Source: Rhipicephalus microplus (lineage: Eukaryota; Arthropoda; Arachnida; Ixodida; Ixodidae). Taken from it: a stretch of 64,000 nt of DNA. A program made the position numbers and the translations under genes. Location of the stretch: positions 7,634,001 through 7,698,000 of the forward strand of contig NW_027464588.1 in assembly GCF_043290135.1 (NCBI RefSeq). Direction: 5' to 3'. The notes under the pieces are model-generated. The model was not told the DNA's origin, ran no database searches, and saw only the letters and a list, made by a program, of their open reading frames with translations. Positions 32,785-42,479 of the stretch are shown one piece after another; position 1 is the stretch's first letter, and every line of letters begins with the position of its first letter.

Positions 32785-33165
32785 ATGAACGAAACATAAT
32801 CGAAATTTTTGTTGATTATGTGCCCGTTAAAGCCCTCATCAACACTGGAGTTCGAGTGTCGGTCATGCGCGCTCGCTGACCTTCGGAGCCGTCTTCGAAA
32901 AGTGCCAATGCCCGCCGAATCGCCTGTCCTACGAGTAGCTAATGGCAGTAGAACTGCTGTCATGGGAATGTGTAGCGTTCGTATAACCATCGCCGACCGC
33001 TCAACGTTAATTCTGTTCACTGTACTTGCTGAGTGCCCTCACGAGGTGATTCTCAGAATGGAATTTTTGACTGTTCATTCTGCGCTTATCAACTATTCAA
33101 CCGGTATTCTGAGGCTTGAACTACCCCAGGGTTGTGCTAACGCCGGCGCAGATGTGCAGGCCTGA
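32785..33165 (+). pseudogene. Protease region of gypsy-2, active site altered
   Basis: IFVDYVPVKALI is followed by Asn-Thr-Gly at 32841-32849 where gypsy proteases have Asp-Ser/Thr-Gly. Loss of the catalytic Asp, followed by frameshifts, makes it non-functional. Later text (PHEVILRMEFL) fits the family's second conserved block. Confidence 0.65.
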
Positions 33166-33559
33166 CTTCGCTCCACTGACTTCGTTCGGCTGCAACCTGG
33201 TGCTGTGACTTATGTCCCCATGTCGCCGTGCCCACCACTTCAGGATGGTACTGATGTCGTGTCTCCGCTTTACGCTATCACACTAGAACATTTAATAGCT
33301 CTTTCTAGCTCCGTCATTACGCTCACCAACAACCGCATGTGGATTCCTCTTCTGAACTTTAGCTCGTCACCACAAGCGTTTCCTGAAGGCCTATGTATCT
33401 CTTGCCGTTTTGTCCCCTTTGGACGACTCCGGAGTATGTGAACTAAGCTATGAACAACCATCTGCGATTGCGCAGCCTTCGGCTCCGACGACACCATCTA
33501 ATGAGGAGTACAGCAAAATGATAGCTCCTGACCTACGACCTTCTTACACTGATGCCCTC

Positions 33560-34700
33560 CGTCGCGTTTTGATGTCCTACGAAGACATATTTGATTTTGA
33601 CAATCGTCCGCTAGGTCGAACACACATCGTTACTCATCCGATTCACACTGGTGTTGCTCTGCCTATCCGTAGGCGTTTCTATCGTGTGCCGGCGGCAGAA
33701 CGTCATGTCATACGAACAGAGGTTGAGAAAATGATTTCCAAAGATTTCTGAGCCCTTCTCCAGTCTATGGGCGTCCCTAGTCATTTTAGTAAAAAAAAAG
33801 ACAATTCTTGGAGGTTCTGCATTGATTTTCGTTATCTGAAAAAGATCACCAAAAAGGACGTTTACACACTTCCGTGTATTGATGACGCACTGGACTGCTT
33901 ACACGGTGCCAGTTATTTTTCCTCGATCGATTTACGTTCTGGTTACTAGCAAATTGCAGACGATGACAGCGATCGCAAGAAAACGACGTTCGTCACCCCA
34001 GACAGCCTCTACCAATTCAAAGTGGTGCCTTTCGGACAATGTAATGCCGCAGCCACCTTCAAACGCATGATGGAGTCTCTTCTACGTGGTTTTAATTGGG
34101 CCACATGCTTGAGTTATCTGGATGATGTTATTGTTTTTCATCGACTTTTGACAGCCAGCTCCACTGGCTCTCGGCCATCCTTAACGTCTTCAGACGAGCA
34201 GGCCTACAGCTGAATTCTGAGAAATGTCATTTCGGCCGTTGTCAATTACCCGCCCTTGATCATCTGGTGGACGCTACTGGCATACAGCTTCATCCCGACA
34301 AAGTGTGTGCGCCGTGAGTTTCCAACTTCTCGTACTGCTTCTGATGTCTGAGGTTTCCTGGAGCTGTGTTCCTATTTCAGACACTTTATTGAGAACTTCG
34401 CCGAAATAGCTCGTCCTCTCACCAGTATTCTTAAAAAGACAGCCTTTTCAGTAGGGGACATGAGCAAACTAAGAAATTTTCTACACTTACAAGTCGCCTT
34501 GTGAATCAGCCCATTCTGGGTCATTTTGACCCATCTGCTCACACGGAAGTCCATATGAGTGCAAGTGGCCATGGTATGGGCACTATTTTGTCCCAGCAAC
34601 AGGCAGAGCTCAATCATGTAATCGCTTATGCTAGCCGCCTTCTTTCATCCTCAAAGTGCAACTACTCACAGAACATGAATCCCTAACTCTTGTCTGAGCC
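33560..34700 (+). pseudogene. RT and RNase H of gypsy-2 (degraded)
   Basis: Conserved RT blocks are readable: [55 protein letters not shown], and YLDD at 34115-34126. Stops interrupt at 33749-33751 (TGA) and after LRSGY (TAG). RNase H text GHFDPSAHTEVHMSASGHG has Ser where the first catalytic Asp is expected. Frameshifts follow. Confidence 0.85.
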
Positions 34701-35083
34701 ATTGCCAAGATTTGTTTGGACGGCATTCCACTGGGGTAACAAACCATCACGCCTTATGTTGGCTCTCCTCACTCAAAAATCCTGCGTGACGCCTGGGTCG
34801 CTGGGCTTCACAGCTCCAAGAATACGCACTTTCAGTGTCCTACAAGTCTGGACGGCTACACAAGGCTGCCGACTGCCTCTCCCGTTATCCCGTCGACCCA
34901 CCAGCCACCACCGAAACTGATTCAGATATCTGTGTTTTGTCACTCAGCGATTTCGTACATGACACTGATGAGCAACGCCACTACCCATATTTGTGATTCC
35001 TTATACAATGCCTCACTTCAACACCACGGGATGGCTCCCTCCGTATGTTTGTTATTCATGATGGTACTTTATATTGACGCAAT

Positions 35084-35430
35084 ATGACGCCACATGGTGC
35101 TGAACTGCTTCTCATTGTTCCTGAGCATTTGCGTCCAACTATCTTTTCACAATTACAGAATGCTCCCACCGCTGGCCATTTGGGTGCTTACCAAACTTAC
35201 GATCATGGGCACAGAGGTTTCTTTTGGCCTTGCCTATATCACTCGGTTTGGCGCTATGTGGCTTCCTGTGAAATCTGCCGATGCTGGAAAAAGCCTTCTC
35301 TTTCTCCCGCTGGGTACCTTCAGCCCATAGCTATCCCTAGTGAGCCATTCTTTCGTGTCGGCTTGGACCTCCTTGGTCCTTTTCCGACATCGTCTGCGAG
35401 TAACAAGTGGATGGTGGTTGCAACTGATTA
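35084..35430 (+). pseudogene. Integrase start of gypsy-2, cut off
   Basis: It contains the HHCC zinc-binding region (AGHLGAYQTYDHGHRGFFW ... CEIC) and the start of the catalytic core (VGLDLLGPFPTS, with the first Asp). It stops at VVATDY, where the reverse LINE begins. Confidence 0.85.
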
Positions 35431-36516
35431 TGACAATGACAATGACTTTATTTTCGCATCAATACAATGAATGATACGACGGGGCGGGCGGAAAAAGCTG
35501 TCATTTGGACAGCTTGACGAGGCCGCTGGCCCCCTCATTGGCGCTGAACAGCAGTGATGCAACAAGAAGAAAGCAACATAAATCAGCATTATATAATACA
35601 AGACATATATAAAAAAACAATAATGTCTATGTATACAAAATTGCAATCTTTTGCAGAGACAAAGAAAAGGAAGAAAACTACCGCATTACAATAACGTTCT
35701 TTCTGCGTGACCTTAATTATTCGTGCCCGCGAGATTTAGAAATGAGAGGCATTCGAAGAATGCTTTTCAAGAATTATTTGTCTTGAGTTCAAAATAACTG
35801 TGTATGGCTTTAAAAGACATGTTCTCTAATTGTAGCTCTTCGCAAATTAATTTGTTTAATAATCTTGGTAAGTTGTTTCTGAGTGTTTGTTTTCAATATT
35901 TTGTTCGCCCTGTCGGTATTTTCCAGTACTTCCTTTTACGTGTTGCATATACAGGGGTGTTTTCTTGTAACCTAGAAAGGCGCTTAAGAAAATGTGAGCT
36001 GGTTTTTAACTCTTGTGTATACGCCTTACACAAACGGTAATCATATAGTGTTGTGGCTGGAAGTATCCTATATTTTAAGAAATACTCACGTGTGTGGAAA
36101 TGTCTTGGGACATTTTCAATTGTGCGAAAGAACATTTTTTTGTAGGACGTGTATTCTGTGTAGATTTCTTTGTGTAGTGGTGCCCCAAACTAAATGACAA
36201 TAGTTCAGTCTGGATTGAAACCAACTGTTGAAAATTAGCATCATAATGTTCTGTGGCAGTAAATGACGATTGCGGTGAACAATACTAGTCACTTGAGAGA
36301 GCTTTGTTACTAAGCAATCGACATGTGCATCCCAGCATAATGTTTCCTGAAAGACGACGGTTAATGTTTTAAAACTGGATACGAGGGGGATAGGTGAGGA
36401 GTTTACTGTTATAGTTTTATTAAGTACAATTTTTTATTATTACTGCGAAATAACGTAGCTTTTGTTTTATTTGTATTTAATTTCAAACTTTCCGCAGGGG
36501 CGCCTGCGCAAGCAGG
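35431..36516 (-). mobile_element. CR1/Jockey-like LINE, 3' part, minus strand
   Basis: Read on the minus strand: the end of the RT domain (LKLNTNKTKA), then a tail that includes NVPRHFHTREYFLKYRILP, typical of CR1/Jockey-type C-termini. The 3' untranslated region follows, ending in AAAATAAAG then (TCATTG)n. The 3' end lies exactly at 35431, inside gypsy-2 integrase, as expected of a target-primed insertion. The 5' end is lost at about 36500-36516, where RTE copy 1 begins. Confidence 0.7.
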
Positions 36517-36518
36517 CG
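36501..36518. repeat. 7-bp hairpin at the RTE 5' junction
   Basis: CGCCTGC and GCAGGCG flank a GCAA loop with no mismatch. RTE homology with copy 2 starts at 36517, so the right arm straddles the junction. Confidence 0.7.
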
Positions 36519-36610
36519 TTTGGTGTGTAGCGACACCACGAACCCGAGCTAACGGGGGAGTTTCGACTCCCTCCCACGCCTAGCCGTGCGTGGCTTTGCC
36601 GTGTCCGAGG
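36519..36610 (+). ncRNA. Structured 5' leader of RTE copy 1 (ribozyme candidate)
   Basis: Successive hairpins can be drawn: GGTGT/ACACC, GGGAGT/ACTCCC with a TTCG loop, and CCACGC/GCGTGG. The same bases are present in copy 2. Several RTE and R2 elements carry HDV-like ribozymes at their 5' ends. I could not thread this into the HDV double-pseudoknot fold by eye, so it is only a structured-RNA candidate. Confidence 0.25.
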
Positions 36611-37018
36611 AAAAGGGGATCCTGGGGGTTGAGCCGACGCTGGGTGATTGGACCGTTAAGGCCCCCCGGCAGAGGCAACACACCCCTTTGGCCCCGGCTT
36701 CACGTAGACGGCACCCCTGAGCTCACCCACCCAGGGGAATCGGCAGTCGCCTTTTCCTATCTCTCTCTCCCTACATCTTCGTCTTTATCTCTTACTATTT
36801 ATCTGTCCTGTCTTCTACTCTCTTCCGTTTACTTCCAAACTTCCTGGTGGGTAGGGTTAACCCTGTGCAAATAGCCTACCTTGGTCTAGGCGCATTGGGT
36901 TATAGTGGCGTTGTACGGCTGGCGTCTGCAGGTTTCAGCATTTGTAACCTTGTAGCGTCCCCTCGTTGGGCTCCGTGGTGGGTGGCCGCAAACGCTGCTG
37001 AACAACAATCAGGAAGAC

Positions 37019-38824
37019 ATGCATGGAGCATTCCCACTACTGTCTGATCGTACCGGCTTAAAGCCGGTACGCACCGATGATCTCACCAGAGAAGGATTGG
37101 CCACCCTGGTGCAGTATCTGGCCACCCCCTCTCGTAGGCATTCGTCAATTAACTCACGGCCCTCAGTCCCCACCAGCTGCGGAGCAACTGACCACGGCGG
37201 CGGTCAGATCTGCAAAGCAGCAGAGGGTGCTAGGAATCTCTGGATACGGACAGGCCACCATTGGAACTTGAACTTAGCAACGTTTAACGTTAGAACGTTA
37301 TCTAGTGAGGGAAGTCTAGCTGTATTATTCGAGGAGCTAGAAGGCATTAAATGGGATATAATAGGGCTGAGTGAGGTTAGGAGGACAGATGAGGCCTACA
37401 CTGTGCTACAGAATGGGCACGTCATTTGCTATCGGGGCTTGGCAGACAGAAGAGAACTGGGAGTAGTGTTCCTAATTCACAGAAACATAGCTGGCAACAA
37501 AGAGGATTACTATAGCATTAATGAAAGGGTGGTAGGCATTGTAATTAAACTGAATGAAAGATACAAAATGAAGGTAGTACAGGCTTACGCGCCTACATCC
37601 AGCCATGATGACGCTTCAGTTGAAAGCTTCTATGAAGACGTGGAATCGGCAATGAGTAAGGTGAAAACACAGTATACTATAGTAATGGGCGACTTTAATG
37701 CAAAGGTAGGGAAGAAGCAGGCTGGAGACCAGGCAGTAGGAGATTATGGCATCGGCACTAGAAACGCCAGAGGAGAGCTACTAGTAGAATTCGCAGAACG
37801 CAATAATCTGCGTAATTTGAATACCTTCTACCGAAAACGAGAAAACCGCAAGTGGACATGGAGGAGCCCTAATGGCGTAAATAAGAACGAAATAGACTTT
37901 ATAATGACTGCACACCCAGGAGTCGTGCAGGATGTGGAAGTGGTTGGCAAGGTAAGATGCAGTGACCATAGAATGGTACGGGCTCGAATCCGCCTAGACT
38001 TGAAGAAGGAACGACAGAAACTGATACGCAAGAAGCCAATCAATGAGCTAGCACTGAGAGGGAAAGTACAGGAATTCAGAGTGTCACTGCAGAACAGGTA
38101 CTCTGCTCTTAGCGAGGAAACCAACCTTAGCGTAGATACAATGAATGATAATCTGACGAGTATCATCACGGAGTGTGCAGTGGAAGTTGGAGGCAGGGTA
38201 GACAGACAGGACACCGGCAAGCTTTCCCAGGAAACGAAGAACCTAATTAAGAAGCGTCAAATCATGAAAGTGTCAAGTACAACAGACAAAATAGAACTGG
38301 CAGAGCTTTCGAAGTTGATTATTAGACGTAAAGTATGCGATGTAAGAAGGTATAACATGGAGAGAATTGAGCACGCTCTGAAAAACGGAGGAAGCGTCAA
38401 AGCAGTGAAGAGGAAACTAGGGGTAGGCAAAAGGCGGATGTATGCACTAAGGGACAAAGAAGGCAAAATAACTACCAATATGGATAGGATAGTTAAAATA
38501 GCGGAGGAGTTTTACAGAGATCTGTACAGTATCCGAGACAACCACGACCTTAATACTATAAGAACTAGCAGTACCTCAGACGACACCCCACCGGTAATGA
38601 TAGCAGAAGTCAGAAAAGCTTTGGAGAGCATGCACAGAGGCAAAGCTGCTGGTGAGGATCGGGTAACATCAGATCTGCTGAAAGATGGAGGACACATTGT
38701 GTTAGAAAAACTAGCCACTATATTTACGAGGTGTCTTTTGACGGGAAAAGTACCAGAGTCTTGGAAGAACGCTAACATCATCCTAATACATAAGAAAGGA
38801 GATGACAAGGACTTGAAGAATTAA
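37019..38824 (+). pseudogene. RTE copy 1: endonuclease and RT start, to the stop
   Basis: ATG at 37019 starts a 601-residue reading frame. An N-terminal extension of roughly 80 residues precedes the apurinic-type endonuclease domain: LATFNVRT, GLSEVRR, VMGDFNAKVG, NEIDFIM and CSDHRMV hold the catalytic and metal-binding residues. RT begins near KAAGEDRVTSDLLK. The frame ends at TAA 38822-38824, where copy 2 has a Tyr codon. The rest of the protein continues in the same frame at 38837. The protein would nick the target DNA and copy the element RNA in the nucleus. Confidence 0.9.
37050..37070. repeat. Perfect 10-bp hairpin inside RTE coding start
   Basis: GTACCGGCTT and AAGCCGGTAC are separated by one A. 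It is also perfect in copy 2 at 57201-57221 and lies about 30 bases after the ATG. Confidence 0.8.
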
Positions 38825-38836
38825 AGGCCGATCAGC

Positions 38837-40075
38837 TTGCTCTCTGTAGTATACAAGCTATTTACAAAGGTAATTGCTAGCAGAGTAAAGAAAACATTAG
38901 AATTCAATCAACCAAAGGAACAAGCAGAATTTAGAACAGGCTACTCAACAATTGACCACATTCATACTATCAATCAGGTAATAGAGAAATGCTCAGAGTA
39001 TAACCAACCACTATACATAGCCTTCATAGATTACAAGAAGGCGTTTGATTCAGTAGAAATATCAGCCGTCATGCAGACACTGCGGAATCAGGGCGTAGAT
39101 GAAATATATATAAACATTCTCGAAGAAATCTACAGGGGATCAACTGCTACCATAGTGCTTCATAAAGAAAGCAACAGAATACCAATAAAGAAGGGTGTAA
39201 GGCAGGGGGACACAATCTCCCCAATGCTATTCACTGCGTGCTTACAGGACGTTTTCAGAAGCCTAGAATGGGAACAGTTAGGGATAAGAGTTAATGGAGA
39301 GTACCTCAGTAACCTGCGCTTCGCCGATGACATTGCATTGCTGAGTAACTCGGGGGATGAATTGCAACTCATGATTACGGAGTTAGACAAGGAGAGCAGA
39401 AAGGTGGGTCTTAAAATTAATCTGCAGAAAACGAAAGTAATGTACAACAACCTCGGAAAGGAGCAGCGCTTTGCGATAGGTAATAGTGCACTTGAAGTTG
39501 TAAAAGACTATGTCTACTTAGGGCAGGTAATAACCGCAGAGCCTAACCACGAGATTGAAGTAACTAGAAGAATAAGAATGGGGTGGAGCACATTCGGCAG
39601 GCACTCTCAAATTATGACAAGTAGATTGCCACTGTCCCTCAAGAGGAAGGTATATAACAGCTGTATCTTGCCGGTACTTAGCTATGGAGCAGAAACCTGG
39701 AGACTCACAAAGAGGGTTCAACTTAAATTGAGGACGACGCAGCGAGCAATGGAAAGAAAATTGGTAGGTGTAACCTTAAGAGACAAGAAGAGAGCAGAGT
39801 GGATTAGGGGACAAACGGGAGTTAAGGATATCATAGCTGCAATAAAGAAGCGGAAATGGACGTGGGCCGGGCATGTAGCACGTAGACAGGATAACCGCTG
39901 GTCATTAAGGGCCACCAACTGGATTCCCAGAGAAGAAAAGCGGGGTAGGGGGAGACAGAAGGTTAGGTGGGCAGATGAGATTAAGAAGTTTGCGGGTGTA
40001 AATTGGCAACAGCAAGCACAGGACCGGGTTAACTGGCGGAACATGGGAGAGGCCTTTGTCCTGCAGTGGACGTAG
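38837..40075 (+). pseudogene. RTE copy 1: RT catalytic core and C-terminus
   Basis: In frame with the first half. RT motif A is YIAFIDYKKAFDSVE and motif C is RFADDIALL, the catalytic Asp pair. GVRQGDTISPMLF is the strongly conserved block before motif C. The C-terminus has RKWTWAGHVARR and ends NMGEAFVLQWT*, a usual RTE ending. One stop at 38822 is the only break found across 1018 codons. Confidence 0.9.
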
Positions 40076-40095
40076 ACAGGCTGATGATGATGATG

Positions 40096-40106
40096 AAAGT
40101 TTAGGC
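40096..40106 (+). repeat. Right copy of the 11-bp insertion-site duplication
   Basis: AAAGTTTAGGC directly follows the (GAT)n tail of RTE copy 1 and is continuous with gypsy-1 RNase H. Confidence 0.85.
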
Positions 40107-41674
40107 CATATCTATATAGTAGGCCATTTAAAGTGGTGACTGACCATCATGCTTTGTGCTGGTTGACCAATCTACGAGACCCTTCAGGATGATTAGAACG
40201 ATGGAGTCTGCGCCTACAGGAATTTGATGTCACCATCGTGTACATGTCAGGCAAAAAGCACGAAGACGCCGATACGCTATCACGAGCACCTCTTCAATCC
40301 GCCAGTACTAGCGCAGAAGAGGACGGCGCCTTCATAGCAACTGTCAGCGGACCGGATCTGATGTCTCATCAACGAAATGACGCCGCTCTAAGAATGATTA
40401 TAGATCAATTAGAAGGTGGCACCGCGCCCATTCCTCGTCCAATGTCGTTCTGGTAGACCTCCCTGCCTTTAATTTCTTCCCTCCCCTTCGCGAACGTTGC
40501 CATCATTTTGCCTACGAAATGGCGTCTTATACAAAAAAACGCCGGTGCTGGTGACAGATCTCATCTTCTCGTCGTGCCTAAAGCCCTCCGCGATGCTGTC
40601 TTATTAGCTTGCCACGACGAGCCTACATCTGGCCATCTGGGCTACTCGAGAACTATGGATCGAGTGCGGCAACTCTACTACTGGCCTAAAATGTCTGCCT
40701 GTGTCAAACGCTACGTGAAGAGATGCCGTGAATGCCAGCGTCGCAAGACACCACATTTAAAGCCTGCAGGTCATCTACAACCGATCGATCCACCACGTAC
40801 ACCGTTTAAACAAGTGGGGATGGACCTCCTAGGCCCGTTTCCTTTGTCTTCTTCTGGCAACAAATGGATTATTGTCACAACCGATTATTTGACGCGTTAC
40901 GCTGAGACGAAGGCGTTGCCACGAGGGACCACATCTGAAGTTGCCAGTTTTTTTATGCATAAAATTGTGCTACGGCATGGCGCCCCGTCATATGTCATCA
41001 CTGATCGAGGAACATCGTTCACAGCGAAACTTTTGGATGATATCTTCAGGTTGAGTTACACAACCCATCGAAAGACCACTGCGTATCACCCTTAGAGCAA
41101 TGGTTTAACAGAAAGGCTGAACAAAACGCTAGCCGACATGATCTCTATGGACGTTGATGTGCAGCACAAAACGTGGGACGACATTCTGCCGTACGTAACA
41201 TTTGCGTATAACACTGCAACGCAAAAAACGACACGCTTCACGCCATTCCGACTCGTTTGTGGTCGAGATGTTAGAACTATGCTGTATGCCATGATTCCAT
41301 ATGAGGACATCGACAAGCTCGACGAATTAGCCCCCGACATCAATGAGTACATTCAGCGCGCTGAGGAAGCACGTCAACTGGCCCGTGTGCACATCCGAAC
41401 TCAACAGTGCGCAGATGCACGGCGGTACACCATTCACCATCGAGAAGGTAATTATGAACCCGGTGACCAAAATTGGGTTTGGACACCCATTAGGCGGCGA
41501 GGTCTCAGTGAGAAACTTTTAAGGAAGTACTTTGGACCTTACAAAGTACTCAGACGTGTGAGCGACGTGAACTACAAAGTGGTTCCAGACGGAGGCTCAC
41601 CATCATCCCAGCGCAGGTTACCCCGTCCAGAGACTGTACACGAAGTCCGCCTAAAACCATACTTTACGTGGTGA
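40107..41674 (+). pseudogene. pol of gypsy-1, part 2: RNase H end and integrase
   Basis: It starts with the RNase H end ([14 protein letters not shown]) and continues in the same frame as part 1. The integrase zinc region reads CHDEPTSGHLGYSR ... CREC. The catalytic core holds VGMDLLGPFP (first Asp), VITDRGTSF (second Asp) and NGLTERLNKTL (Glu). In-frame stops are TGA 40190-40192, TAG 40454-40456 and TAG 41093-41095. The natural end is TGA at 41672-41674. Integrase would insert the cDNA into the genome. Confidence 0.92.
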
Positions 41675-41856
41675 TGCGAATTTTTTTCTTGTGCCAGTGA
41701 ACTCTTCATGTGAACAGTGAATGCCGTTTATTTCCGATTGCCCGACCCAGGACGCATTTTCTCTCGTGCACTAATTTGTTTAATGTTTTTTTGTGTTACC
41801 TACTTCGACCCACGGCTGTGCACACTTTTGTTTGAGCATCGGGTCGATGCTCTCTT

Positions 41857-41870
41857 GGGAGGAGGAGTAA
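41857..41870 (+). other. Polypurine tract of gypsy-1
   Basis: GGGAGGAGGAGTAA abuts the 3' LTR start TGCC at 41871. It would be the plus-strand primer for reverse transcription. Confidence 0.85.
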
Positions 41871-42035
41871 TGCCACCTGGTGTTCTGTGCCAGTGAACAT
41901 TGGGTCAGTTCTGTGCCGGTGAACGAGGAAGACGAAGACGAGCAACCCGTGCCAGCGGAGACGTCCTTCTTGGTCTCTGAGATTTTTGACAGTCGCGTCC
42001 CTTTATACGTTCCTTCGAGCTCATAGCACGTGACA
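41871..42035 (+). repeat. 3' LTR of gypsy-1
   Basis: It matches 26983-27145 nearly throughout. One difference is a 2-bp insertion (CTCTGAG against CTGAT). It ends GCACGTGACA. Confidence 0.92.
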
Positions 42036-42234
42036 ATAAGAGTGATAATCGCTATCGCGAAAGAATTCTGTTGTGATGATTAAATATACCTTTCCCAAAT
42101 GCACCTTTAAGACGTACCTTATTTTTCAGAAGCGGCACATGTGAGAACCCGCTTACGATTATTCTGCTTGAATACCTTTACCTAAAAAAACGCAAGTGTG
42201 CTTCTAATCATCCTTGACTCAATTTTTACACTTG

Positions 42235-42473
42235 CCCTGTGGTGGTGGTCTAGTGGCTAAGGTACTCTGCTGCTGACCCGCAGGTACAGTGTTGAATCCC
42301 GGCTGCGGAGGCTGCATTTTCGATAGAGGCGAAAATGCTGTAGGCCTGTGTGCTCAGATTTGGGTGCACAATAAAGAACCCCAGGTGGTCGAAATTTCCG
42401 GAGCCCTTCACTATGGTGTCTCTCATAATCATATTGTGGTTTTGGGACGTTAAGCCCCACATATCAATCAAAT
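42235..42473 (+). mobile_element. Ruka-like SINE, full length
   Basis: The A box (TAGTGGCTAAGGTA) and body match the 15302 copy. The B box is damaged (ACAGTGTTGAATCCC). The 3' tail ends CATATCAATCAAATC. The flanking CACTTG (42229-42234 and 42474-42479) may be the remains of the duplication. Confidence 0.85.
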
Positions 42474-42479
42474 CACTTG

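Larger units (their letters stand above)
31376..35430 (+). mobile_element. Second Ty3/gypsy element (gypsy-2), 3'-truncated
   Basis: A putative 5' LTR runs from TGTTATGTACG (31376) to about 31509, followed by a primer-binding-site-like TTGGAGGTGCTAAG. Gag, protease, RT, RNase H and the start of integrase follow. It breaks inside integrase after the text for VVATDY, where a reverse-strand LINE 3' end begins. There is no 3' LTR and no integrase remainder anywhere in the window. Stops and frameshifts are frequent, so it is older or less constrained than gypsy-1. Confidence 0.8.
36517..40095 (+). mobile_element. RTE-clade LINE, copy 1, nearly intact
   Basis: About 3.58 kb, full-length by comparison with copy 2 (both begin CGTTTGGTGTGTAGC). 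It ends in a short (GAT)n tail immediately followed by the second copy of the 11-bp duplication. A short 3' region with a simple-repeat tail, an AP-endonuclease plus RT, and the C-terminal WAGHVARR block are the marks of the RTE/BovB clade. Apart from one stop codon the coding region is open. Confidence 0.9.
26983..42035 (+). mobile_element. Ty3/gypsy retrotransposon (gypsy-1), split by a 9.46-kb block
   Basis: Order: 5' LTR, primer-binding site, gag, protease, reverse transcriptase, RNase H, [inserted block 30639-40095], rest of RNase H, integrase, polypurine tract, 3' LTR. This domain order is that of Ty3/gypsy elements, with no envelope gene. Without the block the element is about 5.6 kb. 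The two LTRs differ by a handful of bases and one 2-bp indel. Five in-frame stops in pol and a stop plus frameshifts in gag make it inactive. Direct flanks are ATAT and ATAA, so no clean target-site duplication remains. Confidence 0.9.

Noticed and set aside
37828..38220. 130-codon minus-strand ORF (and its twin in copy 2)
   Set aside because: Antisense shadow of the RTE endonuclease-RT reading frame.
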